Source of the DNA: Deinococcus murrayi DSM 11303
GTDB lineage: Bacteria > Deinococcota > Deinococci > Deinococcales > Deinococcaceae
Assembly: GCF_000482805.1 (NCBI RefSeq)
Contig: NZ_AXWT01000019.1
Coordinates: 2,501-66,500 of the forward strand
DNA length: 64,000 nt
Direction of reading: 5' to 3'
Shown here: positions 33,274-44,215 of the stretch, one piece after another
Numbering within the stretch: the first letter of the stretch is position 1
Layout: each line of letters starts with the position of its first letter
Position numbers and translations under genes: made by a program
Notes under the pieces: model-generated
Told to the model about the DNA's origin: nothing
Seen by the model: the letters and a program-made list of their open reading frames with translations, nothing else
Databases searched by the model: none

Positions 33274-33331
33274 CCCTCCCTTTCCTCGCCTCTTTGCACG
33301 TTCTCGTTTCCTCTTTTCCAAGGAGCTTTTT

Positions 33332-33976
33332 ATGACCCACCTGCGCCTGCTCGCCCTGACCCTCGCCCTCGCCGCGCCCGCCGCCGCTCAGACCACGGCC
33401 ACCCCAGCGGCTCCGGCCACGCCCGCCCCAGTCACTGCTGCCCCCGCCCTGCCGCAGGGACAGGTCAACGTGGCTGTGGGAACGCTGCGCTGCAAAGCGT
33501 CCAAATGCTCCTCCGAGCTTGGGGACGGTATCTCGGACGCCCTGACAACTGCCCTGCTCAATACCGGCAAGTTTGCCGTCTATGAGCGCGAGAACGCCGG
33601 GCAACTCACCGAGGAGGCGTTCCTGAGCGGGGGTACCGCATTTGAGGGCGCCGACCTGCTGATTTTCGGCTCCATCACCCAGTATGAACCCGAAGCTGCT
33701 GCGGGTGGCATCAGCTTCATGGGAGTGTCCCTGGGCCAGAAGAAGAGCACCATCGCCATGGACCTGCGGATTGTGGACGTGAAGACTCGCCGCACCATCG
33801 GAGGCACCCAGGTGAAAGGTGAGGCGCAGGGCAACAGCTTCAATCTCAGCGGCCTGCTTCCGATGAACATCGGCGCGAAGTCCAGCCCGCAGATTGAAGC
33901 CGCCATCAGCGCGATGCTGAACGACGCCGTGCAGCAGCTTCTGCTCAAGATTCCCGCCAGCTACTACCGCAACTGA
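33332..33976 (+). CDS. CsgG-family secreted protein (third gene of trio)
   Basis: About 214 residues. A signal peptide ends near PAAAQ and has no lipobox cysteine. A Pro/Ala/Thr linker is followed by a CsgG/FlgO/TolB-N-like domain: ISDALTTALLNTGKFAVYER, ADLLIFGSITQYEP, and STIAMDLRIVDVKTRRTIGG, then the C-terminal SPQIEAAISAMLNDAVQQLL. In E. coli, CsgG is the lipidated curli export pore. This protein has no lipobox and no curli genes are near, so it may be a periplasmic relative. AGGAG is 6 nt before ATG 33332. It is the last gene of the trio. Confidence 0.78.
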   Translation: MTHLRLLALTLALAAPAAAQTTATPAAPATPAPVTAAPALPQGQVNVAVGTLRCKASKCSSELGDGISDALTTALLNTGKFAVYERENAGQLTEEAFLSGGTAFEGADLLIFGSITQYEPEAAAGGISFMGVSLGQKKSTIAMDLRIVDVKTRRTIGGTQVKGEAQGNSFNLSGLLPMNIGAKSSPQIEAAISAMLNDAVQQLLLKIPASYYRN

Positions 33977-34075
33977 GCCGGAGGTCGTCAGGCCGGGACG
34001 AGGGGCGGCAGCCTCCCCTCCCCCCCGGCCTGACCCTTTTCTTGAACTTTTCCCGGCCCCGCTGTCCCGCTGGGC

Positions 34076-34088
34076 TAGACTGCCCGCC
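34076..34088 (+). promoter_or_regulatory. Leaderless promoter of the phosphoesterase-like gene
   Basis: TAGACT at 34076-34081, 7 nt before ATG 34089. Confidence 0.6.
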
Positions 34089-34823
<735 letters not shown>

Positions 34824-34842
34824 GCGGAACTGAGAAAAATAT

Positions 34843-34863
34843 CCCCCGCACGCGGCGGGGGTT
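34843..34863. terminator. Hairpin terminator between convergent genes
   Basis: CCCCCGC (34843-34849) and GCGGGGG (34855-34861) form a stem with a 5-nt loop, followed by TT. On the other strand the stem is followed by ATATTTTT, so it fits best as terminator for the minus-strand VC0807-like gene and also serves the plus strand. Confidence 0.6.
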
Positions 34864-34890
34864 CCGGTGGCCTGAATGTGCCGGTTCAGC

Positions 34891-35676
<786 letters not shown>

Positions 35677-35689
35677 GGGGGCCATTGTC
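35677..35689 (-). promoter_or_regulatory. Possible leaderless promoter (GACAAT)
   Basis: GACAAT (complement of 35684-35689), 7 nt before ATG 35676. The first base deviates from TANNNT. Confidence 0.3.
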
Positions 35690-35696
35690 TCACCCT

Positions 35697-35789
35697 GGCC
35701 TGTGGCGTGTCGCGTGTGGCCCCTGGACCCCTGAGCATGAGCTGAGGCTCTCCGCGCCTCCACAAGCCACAAGCCACGAGCCACAGGCC
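35697..35789. repeat. Heptad repeat arrays E1 and E2 in inverted orientation
   Basis: 35698-35732 (gcctgtg, gcgtgtc, gcgtgtg, gcccctg, gacccct) and 35761-35788 (cacaagc, cacaagc, cacgagc, cacaggc) are 7-bp arrays of opposite sense. GGCCTGTGGC (35697-35706) and GCCACAGGCC (35780-35789) pair perfectly, so the spacer can fold into a hairpin. Confidence 0.8.
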
Positions 35790-35790
35790 C

Positions 35791-37206
<1,416 letters not shown>

Positions 37207-37221
37207 ACGGCGGGCACTCTA
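37207..37221 (-). promoter_or_regulatory. Putative leaderless promoter of the CbiX-DR2241 gene
   Basis: TAGAGT (complement of 37216-37221), 9 nt before the ATG. Confidence 0.45.
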
Positions 37222-37386
37222 GCAGCGCTCCCCCGGCGCGATTGTCCCCCTGGCTCAAGTTCGCGGGGCGGCCCCCGCATGAACCTTTTCCGCAAGCTGC
37301 CCTCACGCTCGCCTCTCTTGGGCCGCTTAGGGTAGACGCTGAAGCCCGCATTTTCCCCCGCCCCCCATTCCCCAGGAGGTCCCCCG

Positions 37387-37812
37387 ATGTTTTTCCAGCA
37401 ACGTGACCGGCACGAGCGTATGGCCCGCTTTGACCCCCGCGACACCAACATGGACGGCGTGGTCAGCCCGCAGGAAGCGGCGGCTTACATCCAGGACTAC
37501 CTGCAACATGCCTCCCCGGAAGAGCGCCAGCAAATCATGCGCGAGTACTTCTCGCAGATGAGTCCGCAGGAGCGCCAGCAGCTTGGCGACGCGATGGTGC
37601 AAAGCCCCTATAGCCCGGTGCAGACCGTGCGCTACGACGACCCCGACGACCTCGCGGATGCCTACACCCGCACCGCGCAGGCTCCCCTGCAAGATGGCCG
37701 CAGCCCCCTGGAACAGGCTTTCGGGCAGGGCGGGGCGCTGAGCAACCCGATGGTCAAGGCGGGGCTGGTGGGCCTCGCGGCGATGATTGGCTCCAAGATG
37801 CTGCGCCGCTGA
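37387..37812 (+). CDS. Small protein with one EF-hand-like loop and a C-terminal hydrophobic anchor
   Basis: 141 residues, family not recognised. The loop DTNMDGVVSPQE at about residues 19-30 fits an EF-hand calcium loop (D at 1, N at 3, D at 5, E at 12). The middle is Gln/Glu-rich and helical (SPEERQQIMREYFSQMSPQE). The last 20 residues (MVKAGLVGLAAMIGSKMLRR) are a hydrophobic stretch with a basic end, as in tail-anchored or membrane-attached proteins. AGGAGGT is about 7 nt before the ATG. A strong terminator follows. Confidence 0.75.
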   Translation: MFFQQRDRHERMARFDPRDTNMDGVVSPQEAAAYIQDYLQHASPEERQQIMREYFSQMSPQERQQLGDAMVQSPYSPVQTVRYDDPDDLADAYTRTAQAPLQDGRSPLEQAFGQGGALSNPMVKAGLVGLAAMIGSKMLRR

Positions 37813-37838
37813 TTCCGGACCAGCCCGCTGCGCCCCTG

Positions 37839-37863
37839 GCCCCCGTTGTGCCGGGGGCGTTTT
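37839..37863 (+). terminator. Rho-independent terminator
   Basis: GCCCCCG (37839-37845) and CGGGGGC (37852-37858) form a stem with a 6-nt loop, followed by GTTTT. Confidence 0.8.
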
Positions 37864-37923
37864 GCTGGGCTGGGCGGCCCTTCATGAAGGTGACCGGGAG
37901 GTCAGCCCCCCCGCTCCACCCGC

Positions 37924-37937
37924 TACAATCGCCCGCA
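37924..37937 (+). promoter_or_regulatory. Leaderless promoter of the M20 peptidase gene
   Basis: TACAAT at 37924-37929, 8 nt before ATG 37938. Confidence 0.6.
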
Positions 37938-39023
37938 ATGCCCCTCGCGTACCTCACGCGCATCGCGCAAACCCCCGCCCCCACCTTCGATGAGGCAGAG
38001 CGGGCCGACCTGATGGCCGCGCTGTGGGAAGAGTTGGGGTACGCCACCGAACGCGACGAGGTGGGCAATGTCCTCACCCGGCTGACGCCTCCCGGCACCG
38101 AGGGTCGGCCCGCGCTCCTGCTGGCCGCGCACCTTGACACGGTGTTTCCCCGCGGCACGGACGTGACCGTGCGTGAGGAGGGCGGCAAGCTCATTGGCCC
38201 CGGCGTGGGCGACAACAGCGCCAGCCTCGCGGTGCTGACGGCCCTGCTGCGTGACCTGCGGGGCCGCGAGGGGGAGCTGCGTCGCCCGCTGTGGGTGGCC
38301 GCCAACGTCGCGGAGGAGGGCTTAGGCGACCTGCGCGGGGCCAAGCACCTCATCGCCACGCACCGCGAGCGGCTGGGGGCCTTCATCGCGGTGGATGGCT
38401 ATTTGGGGGTCGCCGTCACCCGCGCGGTGGGGGTGCGGCGCTACCGGGCCACCTTCCTGGGACCAGGGGGGCATTCCTGGGGCGACCAGGCCCCCAGCGC
38501 CCTGCACGCCCTGGGTACGGCGATTCACGACCTGTACGCCCTGCGCCGCCCCGCCTCGCCGCGCACTACCCTCAATGTGGGGCTGGCGTCGGGCGGTACC
38601 AGCGTGAACACCATCGCCAGCAGCGCCGAGCTGCTCCTCGACCTGCGCTCGCTCGACCCGGAGTTGCTGGACGACCTCGACCGCCGGGCACAGGCAGCCT
38701 TGCACGGGGCCGCCCGCGCGGTGGGCGTCGGGCTGCGGCTGGAGCGGGTGGGCGACCGTCCCGGCGGCGACCTGGGGGCGGCACCCCTCCTCGACCTCGC
38801 CCGCGAGGCCGCCCGCGAGGGCCGCACTGACCTGCGCCTCGCGTCGAGCAGCACCGACGCCAACGCTGCCGCCCCCCACACCCTCCCGGCCATCGCCCTG
38901 GGCGTTTACCGTGGCGGCAACGCCCACCGCGAGGACGAGTGGGTTCAGGTCAGCAGCCTGGGACCGGGCCTGCGCTTCCTCGCGCGGGTGGTGGCCCTCT
39001 ATCAGCGGCGTCCGGTGGCGTGA
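37938..39023 (+). CDS. M20-family metallopeptidase/deacylase
   Basis: About 361 residues, cytoplasmic. Zinc-binding motifs of the ArgE/DapE/CPG2 clan are AAHLDTVFPRG, GVGDNSASL and the catalytic Glu pair AEEGLGD. The dimerisation lid begins near YRATFLGPGGHSWGD. The C-terminal His is probably in GNAHREDEW. Family members hydrolyse N-acyl amino acids or small peptides. It is too general to name the substrate. The start is supported by TACAAT 8 nt upstream. An in-frame ATG at 37848 is rejected for lack of a signal. Confidence 0.88.
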   Translation: MPLAYLTRIAQTPAPTFDEAERADLMAALWEELGYATERDEVGNVLTRLTPPGTEGRPALLLAAHLDTVFPRGTDVTVREEGGKLIGPGVGDNSASLAVLTALLRDLRGREGELRRPLWVAANVAEEGLGDLRGAKHLIATHRERLGAFIAVDGYLGVAVTRAVGVRRYRATFLGPGGHSWGDQAPSALHALGTAIHDLYALRRPASPRTTLNVGLASGGTSVNTIASSAELLLDLRSLDPELLDDLDRRAQAALHGAARAVGVGLRLERVGDRPGGDLGAAPLLDLAREAAREGRTDLRLASSSTDANAAAPHTLPAIALGVYRGGNAHREDEWVQVSSLGPGLRFLARVVALYQRRPVA

Positions 39024-39026
39024 GGA

Positions 39027-39082
39027 AGCTGGCAGCTTTGAGCTGTTAGCCATCAGCATTCAGCTCTTAGCCGTCGGCTTCG
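39027..39082. repeat. Heptad repeat array I (AGCNNNN, 8 units)
   Basis: Eight 7-bp units (agctggc, agctttg, agctgtt, agccatc, agcattc, agctctt, agccgtc, ggcttcg) start directly after the M20 peptidase stop. A run of seven T follows at about 39090, which could aid termination. Confidence 0.85.
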
Positions 39083-39159
39083 GACCGCTTTTTTTGTGAC
39101 TCAAACGGCATTTCTCCCCCACCAACTTCCCATCTGCCCGGCGCACAATGGGGGGACCC

Positions 39160-40479
39160 ATGAACGCCTCTACGCGCCGCGCTCCGGCCCTCCGCGCCCT
39201 CACCCTGGTGATGGCCCTCGTTGCCGCGCCCGCGCTGCCGGGAACGGTCGCCCTCGCGCAGACGGCGCCCCTGTCGCCCGCGCAGGAGGTCTTTAACAAG
39301 GTCAACCGCCTGCTTCTCGAAGAGTACGGCGGCCTGTCCAAGGTCGACCGGGCAGCGCTGGGCCGCGAGTACCAAGCCCGGCTCGACGCGGTATGTGCGC
39401 CGACGCCCCTGAACTGCCCGGTGGAAAAGGCCTACCCGGTGATTGAGGCGCAGCTCACAGCCCTGGGCGACGAGCACAGCTTTTTCCAGACCCCGGAGGA
39501 CTTCCGGGACTTTCTGGCGAGTGCGACGGGCGGCAACCGCCTCCAGTTCGGGGTCAAGCTGGCCCGGCTGGACGGCGAGAACCGGGTGGTGCTGGAGGTG
39601 GTGCCCCAGAGCGCTGCTGAGGAGGCGGGGTTGCAGCGCGGCGACCTGCTGCGGACGCTCGACGGCAGGCCCTACACCTACGCGGCCCTCCAGCAGGCCC
39701 GGCGCGAGGGCCGCGAGATTCGGCTGGGCGTCGAGCGGGCGGGGCGGCCCCTGACCCTCACCCTCCAGTCTCGCGAGAGCAGCACCCGCGACCTGCCCCG
39801 GCTGAGCTTCGCGGGGGCTGCCAACAACGTGGCCGTGCTGCGGATTCCCACTTTCCTGGCGGGGGGCGGCATCGCGCAGCGGGTGCATGACCTGGTTGGC
39901 GAAGCCCGCGCGCAGGGGGCTATGGGCATGATTGTGGACCTGCGCGGCAACCCCGGCGGCAGCCTCGCGGAGTGCGACAGCGCCGTGAGCGCTTTTGTGC
40001 CCACCTTCGCGCGGGTGGCGCGGGGTGCGGCGGGCGAGAGCCGCACGGTCGTCAGCCGGGGCACCCGCCTGGAAAATGGCCGCAATGCGGGCGGCGTCCG
40101 CAACCCCCAGCTCTGGACCGGGCCGCTCGCGGTGCTCGTCGACCGGGGCAGCGCGTCTTGCAGCGAGTTCTTCGCATTTGAGATTCAGTATGCCGCCCGT
40201 GGCCCAGTGATTGGCGAGACGACGGCGGGCGTGGGCAACACCGCCACCCGTATCTTTCCGGTGGGCGAAGATGCCGCCCTGCAACTCACCGTCCTGAACT
40301 ACGCCAAGCCCGGCGGCGCTCCCTACCCCGACCGGGTGCGCCCCGACCTCCCCCGCGAGCAGACCGAAGAAGACCTGCGCCTGCTCACGCGCGGCCAAGA
40401 CACCCTGCTCGCCGCCGGGGTGCAGGCCCTGCTGACCGCCCCGCCGCTGACCCTGGACGCCCAGCCGCCCGCCCGCTGA
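39160..40479 (+). CDS. S41-family C-terminal processing peptidase, secreted
   Basis: About 439 residues. A signal peptide ends near VALAQ. A helical N-terminal part is followed by a PDZ-like domain (SAAEEAGLQRGDLLRTLDGRPYTYAAL) and the S41 protease core (VDLRGNPGGSLAECDSAV). The nucleophile serine is in VDRGSASCSEFFA. The usual CtpA lysine (FGKGRVQ) is replaced by TTAGVGNTATRIF, as in tricorn/IRBP-like members. Probably periplasmic, acting on damaged or mistargeted envelope proteins. ATG 39160 is preferred over ATG 39148 four codons upstream. Confidence 0.88.
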   Translation: MNASTRRAPALRALTLVMALVAAPALPGTVALAQTAPLSPAQEVFNKVNRLLLEEYGGLSKVDRAALGREYQARLDAVCAPTPLNCPVEKAYPVIEAQLTALGDEHSFFQTPEDFRDFLASATGGNRLQFGVKLARLDGENRVVLEVVPQSAAEEAGLQRGDLLRTLDGRPYTYAALQQARREGREIRLGVERAGRPLTLTLQSRESSTRDLPRLSFAGAANNVAVLRIPTFLAGGGIAQRVHDLVGEARAQGAMGMIVDLRGNPGGSLAECDSAVSAFVPTFARVARGAAGESRTVVSRGTRLENGRNAGGVRNPQLWTGPLAVLVDRGSASCSEFFAFEIQYAARGPVIGETTAGVGNTATRIFPVGEDAALQLTVLNYAKPGGAPYPDRVRPDLPREQTEEDLRLLTRGQDTLLAAGVQALLTAPPLTLDAQPPAR

Positions 40480-40493
40480 GGCGCGGGGGGCCG

Positions 40494-40886
40494 TTACAGC
40501 CGCCGCTTGGGGCGGCCCGTCGCCCAGCCCAGCCCCAAGCCGACCACGGCGGGGAGGCTAAACAGCAGCAGGAAGCCCAGCAGGTCGCTGTTGCCAATCA
40601 TGTTGCCCAAGGGGCGGCCCAGCGCCACATTGACCGGGCTGCCCAGCCAGGCCAGGGCGGTCCAGAGGGTGCCCTCTAGCCCACGCGCCTCGACCGCGTT
40701 TTGCAGCCACCGCACGCCCAGCAGCCCCAGCGTTTGCAGGGCGAGGGCCGGGAGCAGCACCAACACGGCCCCCGGCCCCGGCACCGCCCGCCCCGCCAGA
40801 AAGCCCAGCAGCAGCGGCCCCAGCACCGGAATCCAGCCCAGCAGCACGGCGACGAGCAGCAGCATCCCCACGTGGACCCAGAGCAT
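40494..40886 (-). CDS. Small integral membrane protein, unknown
   Basis: 130 residues with about four hydrophobic segments (residues 5-30, 38-58, 70-90 and 103-120) and a basic C-terminus (GRPKRRL). I do not recognise the family. The sequence before TM4 (LGRPLGNMIGNSDLLGF) is unusually polar for a linker. TACACT lies 6 nt before the ATG. It is convergent with the S41 peptidase gene, 14 bp apart. Confidence 0.65.
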   Translation of the reverse strand: MLWVHVGMLLLVAVLLGWIPVLGPLLLGFLAGRAVPGPGAVLVLLPALALQTLGLLGVRWLQNAVEARGLEGTLWTALAWLGSPVNVALGRPLGNMIGNSDLLGFLLLFSLPAVVGLGLGWATGRPKRRL

Positions 40887-40898
40887 GGGGGCAGTGTA
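40887..40898 (-). promoter_or_regulatory. Leaderless promoter of the small membrane protein gene
   Basis: TACACT (complement of 40893-40898), 6 nt before ATG 40886. Confidence 0.6.
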
Positions 40899-40913
40899 CT
40901 GCGCAGGGGGCCA

Positions 40914-42125
40914 TCATTCCCCCGCCGCCTGCTCGCGGGTGGGTACCTCGCGCAGCGCCCAGCGCAATCCCAGCGCAGTCAGCAGCCCCACCCCCATCAG
41001 CGTGAGCCAGGGCAGCAGCGGCAGGCTGGCGCGGGTGCCGAGGTCAATCAGCGTCCCGCCCACCACGTTGCCCACCGCGCCGCCCAATCCCAAGCTGATG
41101 GCGGAAAAGCCGAAGTAGCTCCCCGTCAGCCCGGCGGGGGCCAGCCGCGCGGTCAGGGTCTGCTGGGTGGGGTAGACCAGCATGGTGCCCAGGCTGTAGA
41201 GGGCGACACAAGCGAGCAGTTGTCCAAAAGTTGTCACGAACCCCATCAGCCCCAGGCTGGTCGCCACCGCGAGCACCGCCGCGACGAGCGCGACCCGCGT
41301 CCGCACCCGCCGCTCCACGAAGCGCAGCAGGGGGTACTGCAGCACCACCGCCAACCCCGCCGAGAGGCCATACAGCGGCCCGGTCGCCCCCGGCCCCGCG
41401 AGGGCCACGGCCTTGAGCGTGACCGCCACATTGAGCTGGGTGCTGAGCAAGAAATACCCCACGAGCACCAGCGTGAAGCGCCGGAAGCGGCGGTCCCGTG
41501 CGGCCACCCTCAGCCCCGCGAGGCCCCCGGCCACAGCCCCCTCCGGCTTCAGGTGCGGCAGCGTGGCGGCGAGCACGGCGGCGGCCACGAGGTACACGCT
41601 GGCCGCCGCGAGCGCTGCCGTGCGAAAGCCCAGCCCCAGGAGGGCGGCACCGATAAGCGGCCCGGTTACCATGCCGAGGTTGCCCGCGATGCTTGTCAGG
41701 CTGAACATCCGGGTGCGGTGTTCGGGCCGGGTGACGGCGGCGATGGCCGCGTTCTTGGGCGCGTCGAACAGCCCGCCGCCCAGCCCCGCGAGCACCGAGG
41801 CCGCCAGCAGCACGGGCAAGCTCCCCGCGAAGCCCATCCACGTAAAGCCCAGTGTGCGAATCAGGCACCCCGCTAGAATCAGCGGCTTTGGCCCCACCCG
41901 GTCGGCCCAGGCCCCCCCGAACACCGTCAGCCCCTGCTGGGTGAGCTGCCGCAGCCCCAGCACCAGCCCCACGCTCGCCGCCGCCCACCCCAGCTCCTCC
42001 ACGAAATGCACCGTGACCAGCGGAATCACCGCGAAAAAGCCGCCCCACATCAGGAAGTTGGCGCCGATGAGGCCGAGCTGCGCCCCGGAGGGCCGAAAGG
42101 GAAGGGCAGGGGCGGGCCGAGTCAC
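40914..42125 (-). CDS. MFS transporter, MdtH-like
   Basis: About 403 residues with 12 hydrophobic helices. The block VGLVLGLRQLTQQGLTVFGG followed by AWADRVGPKPLI is the MFS motif A region and closely resembles MdtH-type drug exporters. GTG 42125 is chosen because TACACT sits 7 nt upstream. The substrate is unknown. It is divergent from the small island at 42170-42530. Confidence 0.88.
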   Translation of the reverse strand: MTRPAPALPFRPSGAQLGLIGANFLMWGGFFAVIPLVTVHFVEELGWAAASVGLVLGLRQLTQQGLTVFGGAWADRVGPKPLILAGCLIRTLGFTWMGFAGSLPVLLAASVLAGLGGGLFDAPKNAAIAAVTRPEHRTRMFSLTSIAGNLGMVTGPLIGAALLGLGFRTAALAAASVYLVAAAVLAATLPHLKPEGAVAGGLAGLRVAARDRRFRRFTLVLVGYFLLSTQLNVAVTLKAVALAGPGATGPLYGLSAGLAVVLQYPLLRFVERRVRTRVALVAAVLAVATSLGLMGFVTTFGQLLACVALYSLGTMLVYPTQQTLTARLAPAGLTGSYFGFSAISLGLGGAVGNVVGGTLIDLGTRASLPLLPWLTLMGVGLLTALGLRWALREVPTREQAAGE

Positions 42126-42138
42126 GCGGGCGAGTGTA
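42126..42138 (-). promoter_or_regulatory. Leaderless promoter of the MFS gene
   Basis: TACACT (complement of 42133-42138), 7 nt before GTG 42125. Confidence 0.6.
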
Positions 42139-42167
42139 CGCCTGAAGGTGGGGCGGGGAAGGGGGTG

Positions 42168-42173
42168 TAGAAT
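42168..42173 (+). promoter_or_regulatory. Possible -10 element of the small-ORF island
   Basis: TAGAAT is the best plus-strand -10 match before the leader peptide and would give a 5' leader of about 70 nt. No good -35 was found. Confidence 0.35.
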
Positions 42174-42244
42174 CCTGGCGTCCAGGCGGGCGCGTTGCAT
42201 GACAAGTCGGGTAGGTCAGAGGTCACCGCTCCAGAAAGGAGCAA

Positions 42245-42270
42245 CCCCTACGTGCGTCAACACGTGGGGG
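42245..42270 (+). promoter_or_regulatory. Leader hairpin over the leader-peptide start
   Basis: CCCCTACGTG (42245-42254) pairs with CACGTGGGGG (42261-42270) over 10 bp with one G-U pair and a 6-nt loop. The left arm contains the GTG start of the 11-codon leader frame. No T-run follows, so it looks like translational control rather than termination. Confidence 0.6.
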
Positions 42271-42287
42271 CTACCGAAAGGTGGTGA
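42252..42287 (+). CDS. Putative 11-residue leader peptide
   Basis: The frame GTG CGT CAA ... TGG TGA would encode MRQHVGATERW. AAGGAG at 42236-42241 lies 10 nt before the GTG, a better ribosome site than any for the downstream gene. Its TGA overlaps the downstream GTG as GTGA, the usual sign of translational coupling. The start codon lies in the arm of the hairpin above. It is too short to prove by sequence alone. Confidence 0.4.
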   Translation: MRQHVGATERW

Positions 42288-42454
42288 TAGTTCTGGGCCA
42301 CAAGAAGCATACCACTGACCGCGAAAGTGGGCAAATTCAACTCCAGCGCCGGGTGAAACTCCTGGCGGCATGGACAGCGTTTTTGCTCGCTGTAGCGGCC
42401 GTGGTCACTGCCCTTGCAGAGCTGATCCAGTCTCTAGGAAAGCTCCTGCCCTGA
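42284..42454 (+). CDS. Small single-pass membrane protein, unknown
   Basis: 56 residues. The first about 28 are polar and basic (GHKKHTTDRESGQIQLQRRV). A hydrophobic helix follows (LLAAWTAFLLAVAAVVTALA), then EL IQ and a short tail SLGKLLP. It is too short to place in a family. In size and layout it resembles type I toxin-like or holin-like peptides, but there is no direct evidence. The codons are clearly less GC-biased than in neighbouring genes, suggesting transfer. The start is GTG 42284, coupled to the leader frame by GTGA. A strong terminator follows about 50 bp later. Confidence 0.6.
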   Translation: MIVLGHKKHTTDRESGQIQLQRRVKLLAAWTAFLLAVAAVVTALAELIQSLGKLLP

Positions 42455-42505
42455 CCTAAAAGCCTCTGGGCGCCTGCCCAGCGCGTCACCGCGACCCTCT
42501 GGACG

Positions 42506-42529
42506 CCCCCGCCTTGAGGTGGGGGTTTT
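42506..42529 (+). terminator. Rho-independent terminator of the small-ORF island
   Basis: CCCCCGCC-TTGA-GGTGGGGG-TTTT, an 8-bp stem with one G-T pair. Confidence 0.8.
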
Positions 42530-42544
42530 GCGTTCTCCGCCCCT

Positions 42545-42557
42545 TACCCTGTCTCCC
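42545..42557 (+). promoter_or_regulatory. Leaderless promoter of the MBL hydrolase gene
   Basis: TACCCT at 42545-42550, 7 nt before ATG 42558. Confidence 0.6.
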
Positions 42558-43457
42558 ATGCCCTCCTCGCTTCAGCCCCTCGGCCCCGGCGTCTTCTTCC
42601 TCCCCGGCGCGGTGAACAGCGTCGCCATAGCGGGGCCAGGGGGGAACGCCCTGCTTGTGGATACGGGGCTGGACGAATCCCATGCCCGGCGGCTGCTGCG
42701 GGCGCTGGCGGGGGCGGGCCTGACGCCGAGCGCGATTCTGAACACCCACAGCCACGCCGACCACCACGGGGGCAATGCCTTTCTCCTGAGCCGCTTTCCG
42801 GAGTTGCCCGTCTATGCGCCGCCGCTGGAGGCCGCGGTCATCCGGCATCCACTGCTGGAGCCGCTTTCGCTGTGGGGGGCCGCGCCGCCCGCCGAACTGC
42901 GGACGAAGTTCCTGCTGGCCCCCCCCAGCCCCGCGCAGGGGGTCGGCCCCGGCAAGCAAACTCTGGGCGGCACCGAGGTCGAGCTGCTGCCCGTGCCCGG
43001 CCACGCCGCCGAGATGTACGCGCTGCGGGTGGGGGAGGTGCTCTACGCCGCCGACGCCCTCTTTGGGCCGGAGGCGCTGGAGAAGCACCCGCTGACCTTC
43101 TGCGCGGATTCGGCCCAGCAAAAGGCGTCGGCGGGGGCGTTGGGAGAGCTGAAGGGCGTGCGGGTGGTCCTGCCCGGCCACGGGGACCCTACCCCCGACC
43201 TCGCCGGGTTGGTGGCGGCCAATCTCGCCGCCTATGCCCGGACGACGGACGCGGTGGCGGCGGCCCTGGCGCGGGGGCCAGCCGCCATAGACGAGCTGCT
43301 CGTGCGGGTGGGGGAGGCCCTGGGGGCGGTCGCCACCACCCCCAGCGGGTGGGCGCTCAACCGGGCGGTGCTGAGCGCCCACCTCACCGAACTGCTGGAA
43401 CGCGGGGAGGCGGCGCTGGAGGTGGGGCGGGAAGGCCTGCGGGGGCGTCAAGCGTGA
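42558..43457 (+). CDS. Metallo-beta-lactamase-fold hydrolase
   Basis: About 299 residues, cytoplasmic. The zinc motif NTHSHADHHGGN is at about 67-78, a later metal His is in PVPGHAAEM, the bridging Asp in AADALFGPEA, and the last His in VLPGHGDPTP. The C-terminal 80 residues are helical and not part of the core fold. The superfamily covers glyoxalases, lactonases and many others, so no substrate is proposed. The start is fixed by the TACCCT promoter. Confidence 0.88.
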   Translation: MPSSLQPLGPGVFFLPGAVNSVAIAGPGGNALLVDTGLDESHARRLLRALAGAGLTPSAILNTHSHADHHGGNAFLLSRFPELPVYAPPLEAAVIRHPLLEPLSLWGAAPPAELRTKFLLAPPSPAQGVGPGKQTLGGTEVELLPVPGHAAEMYALRVGEVLYAADALFGPEALEKHPLTFCADSAQQKASAGALGELKGVRVVLPGHGDPTPDLAGLVAANLAAYARTTDAVAAALARGPAAIDELLVRVGEALGAVATTPSGWALNRAVLSAHLTELLERGEAALEVGREGLRGRQA

Positions 43458-43493
43458 AGAGAGCCTGTATAGGCGCTGATGGCTCCGGGGGCG

Positions 43494-43505
43494 TAGCGTG
43501 ACTCC
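43494..43505 (+). promoter_or_regulatory. Leaderless promoter of dps
   Basis: TAGCGT at 43494-43499, 6 nt before ATG 43506. Confidence 0.6.
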
Positions 43506-44147
<642 letters not shown>

Positions 44148-44215
44148 GGCCGGGGTCTGGGGGCTGCCGGGCACGTCCCAGCGGCCCCTGGCCTTGTCCG
44201 CTCCCCGGAGGTCCT

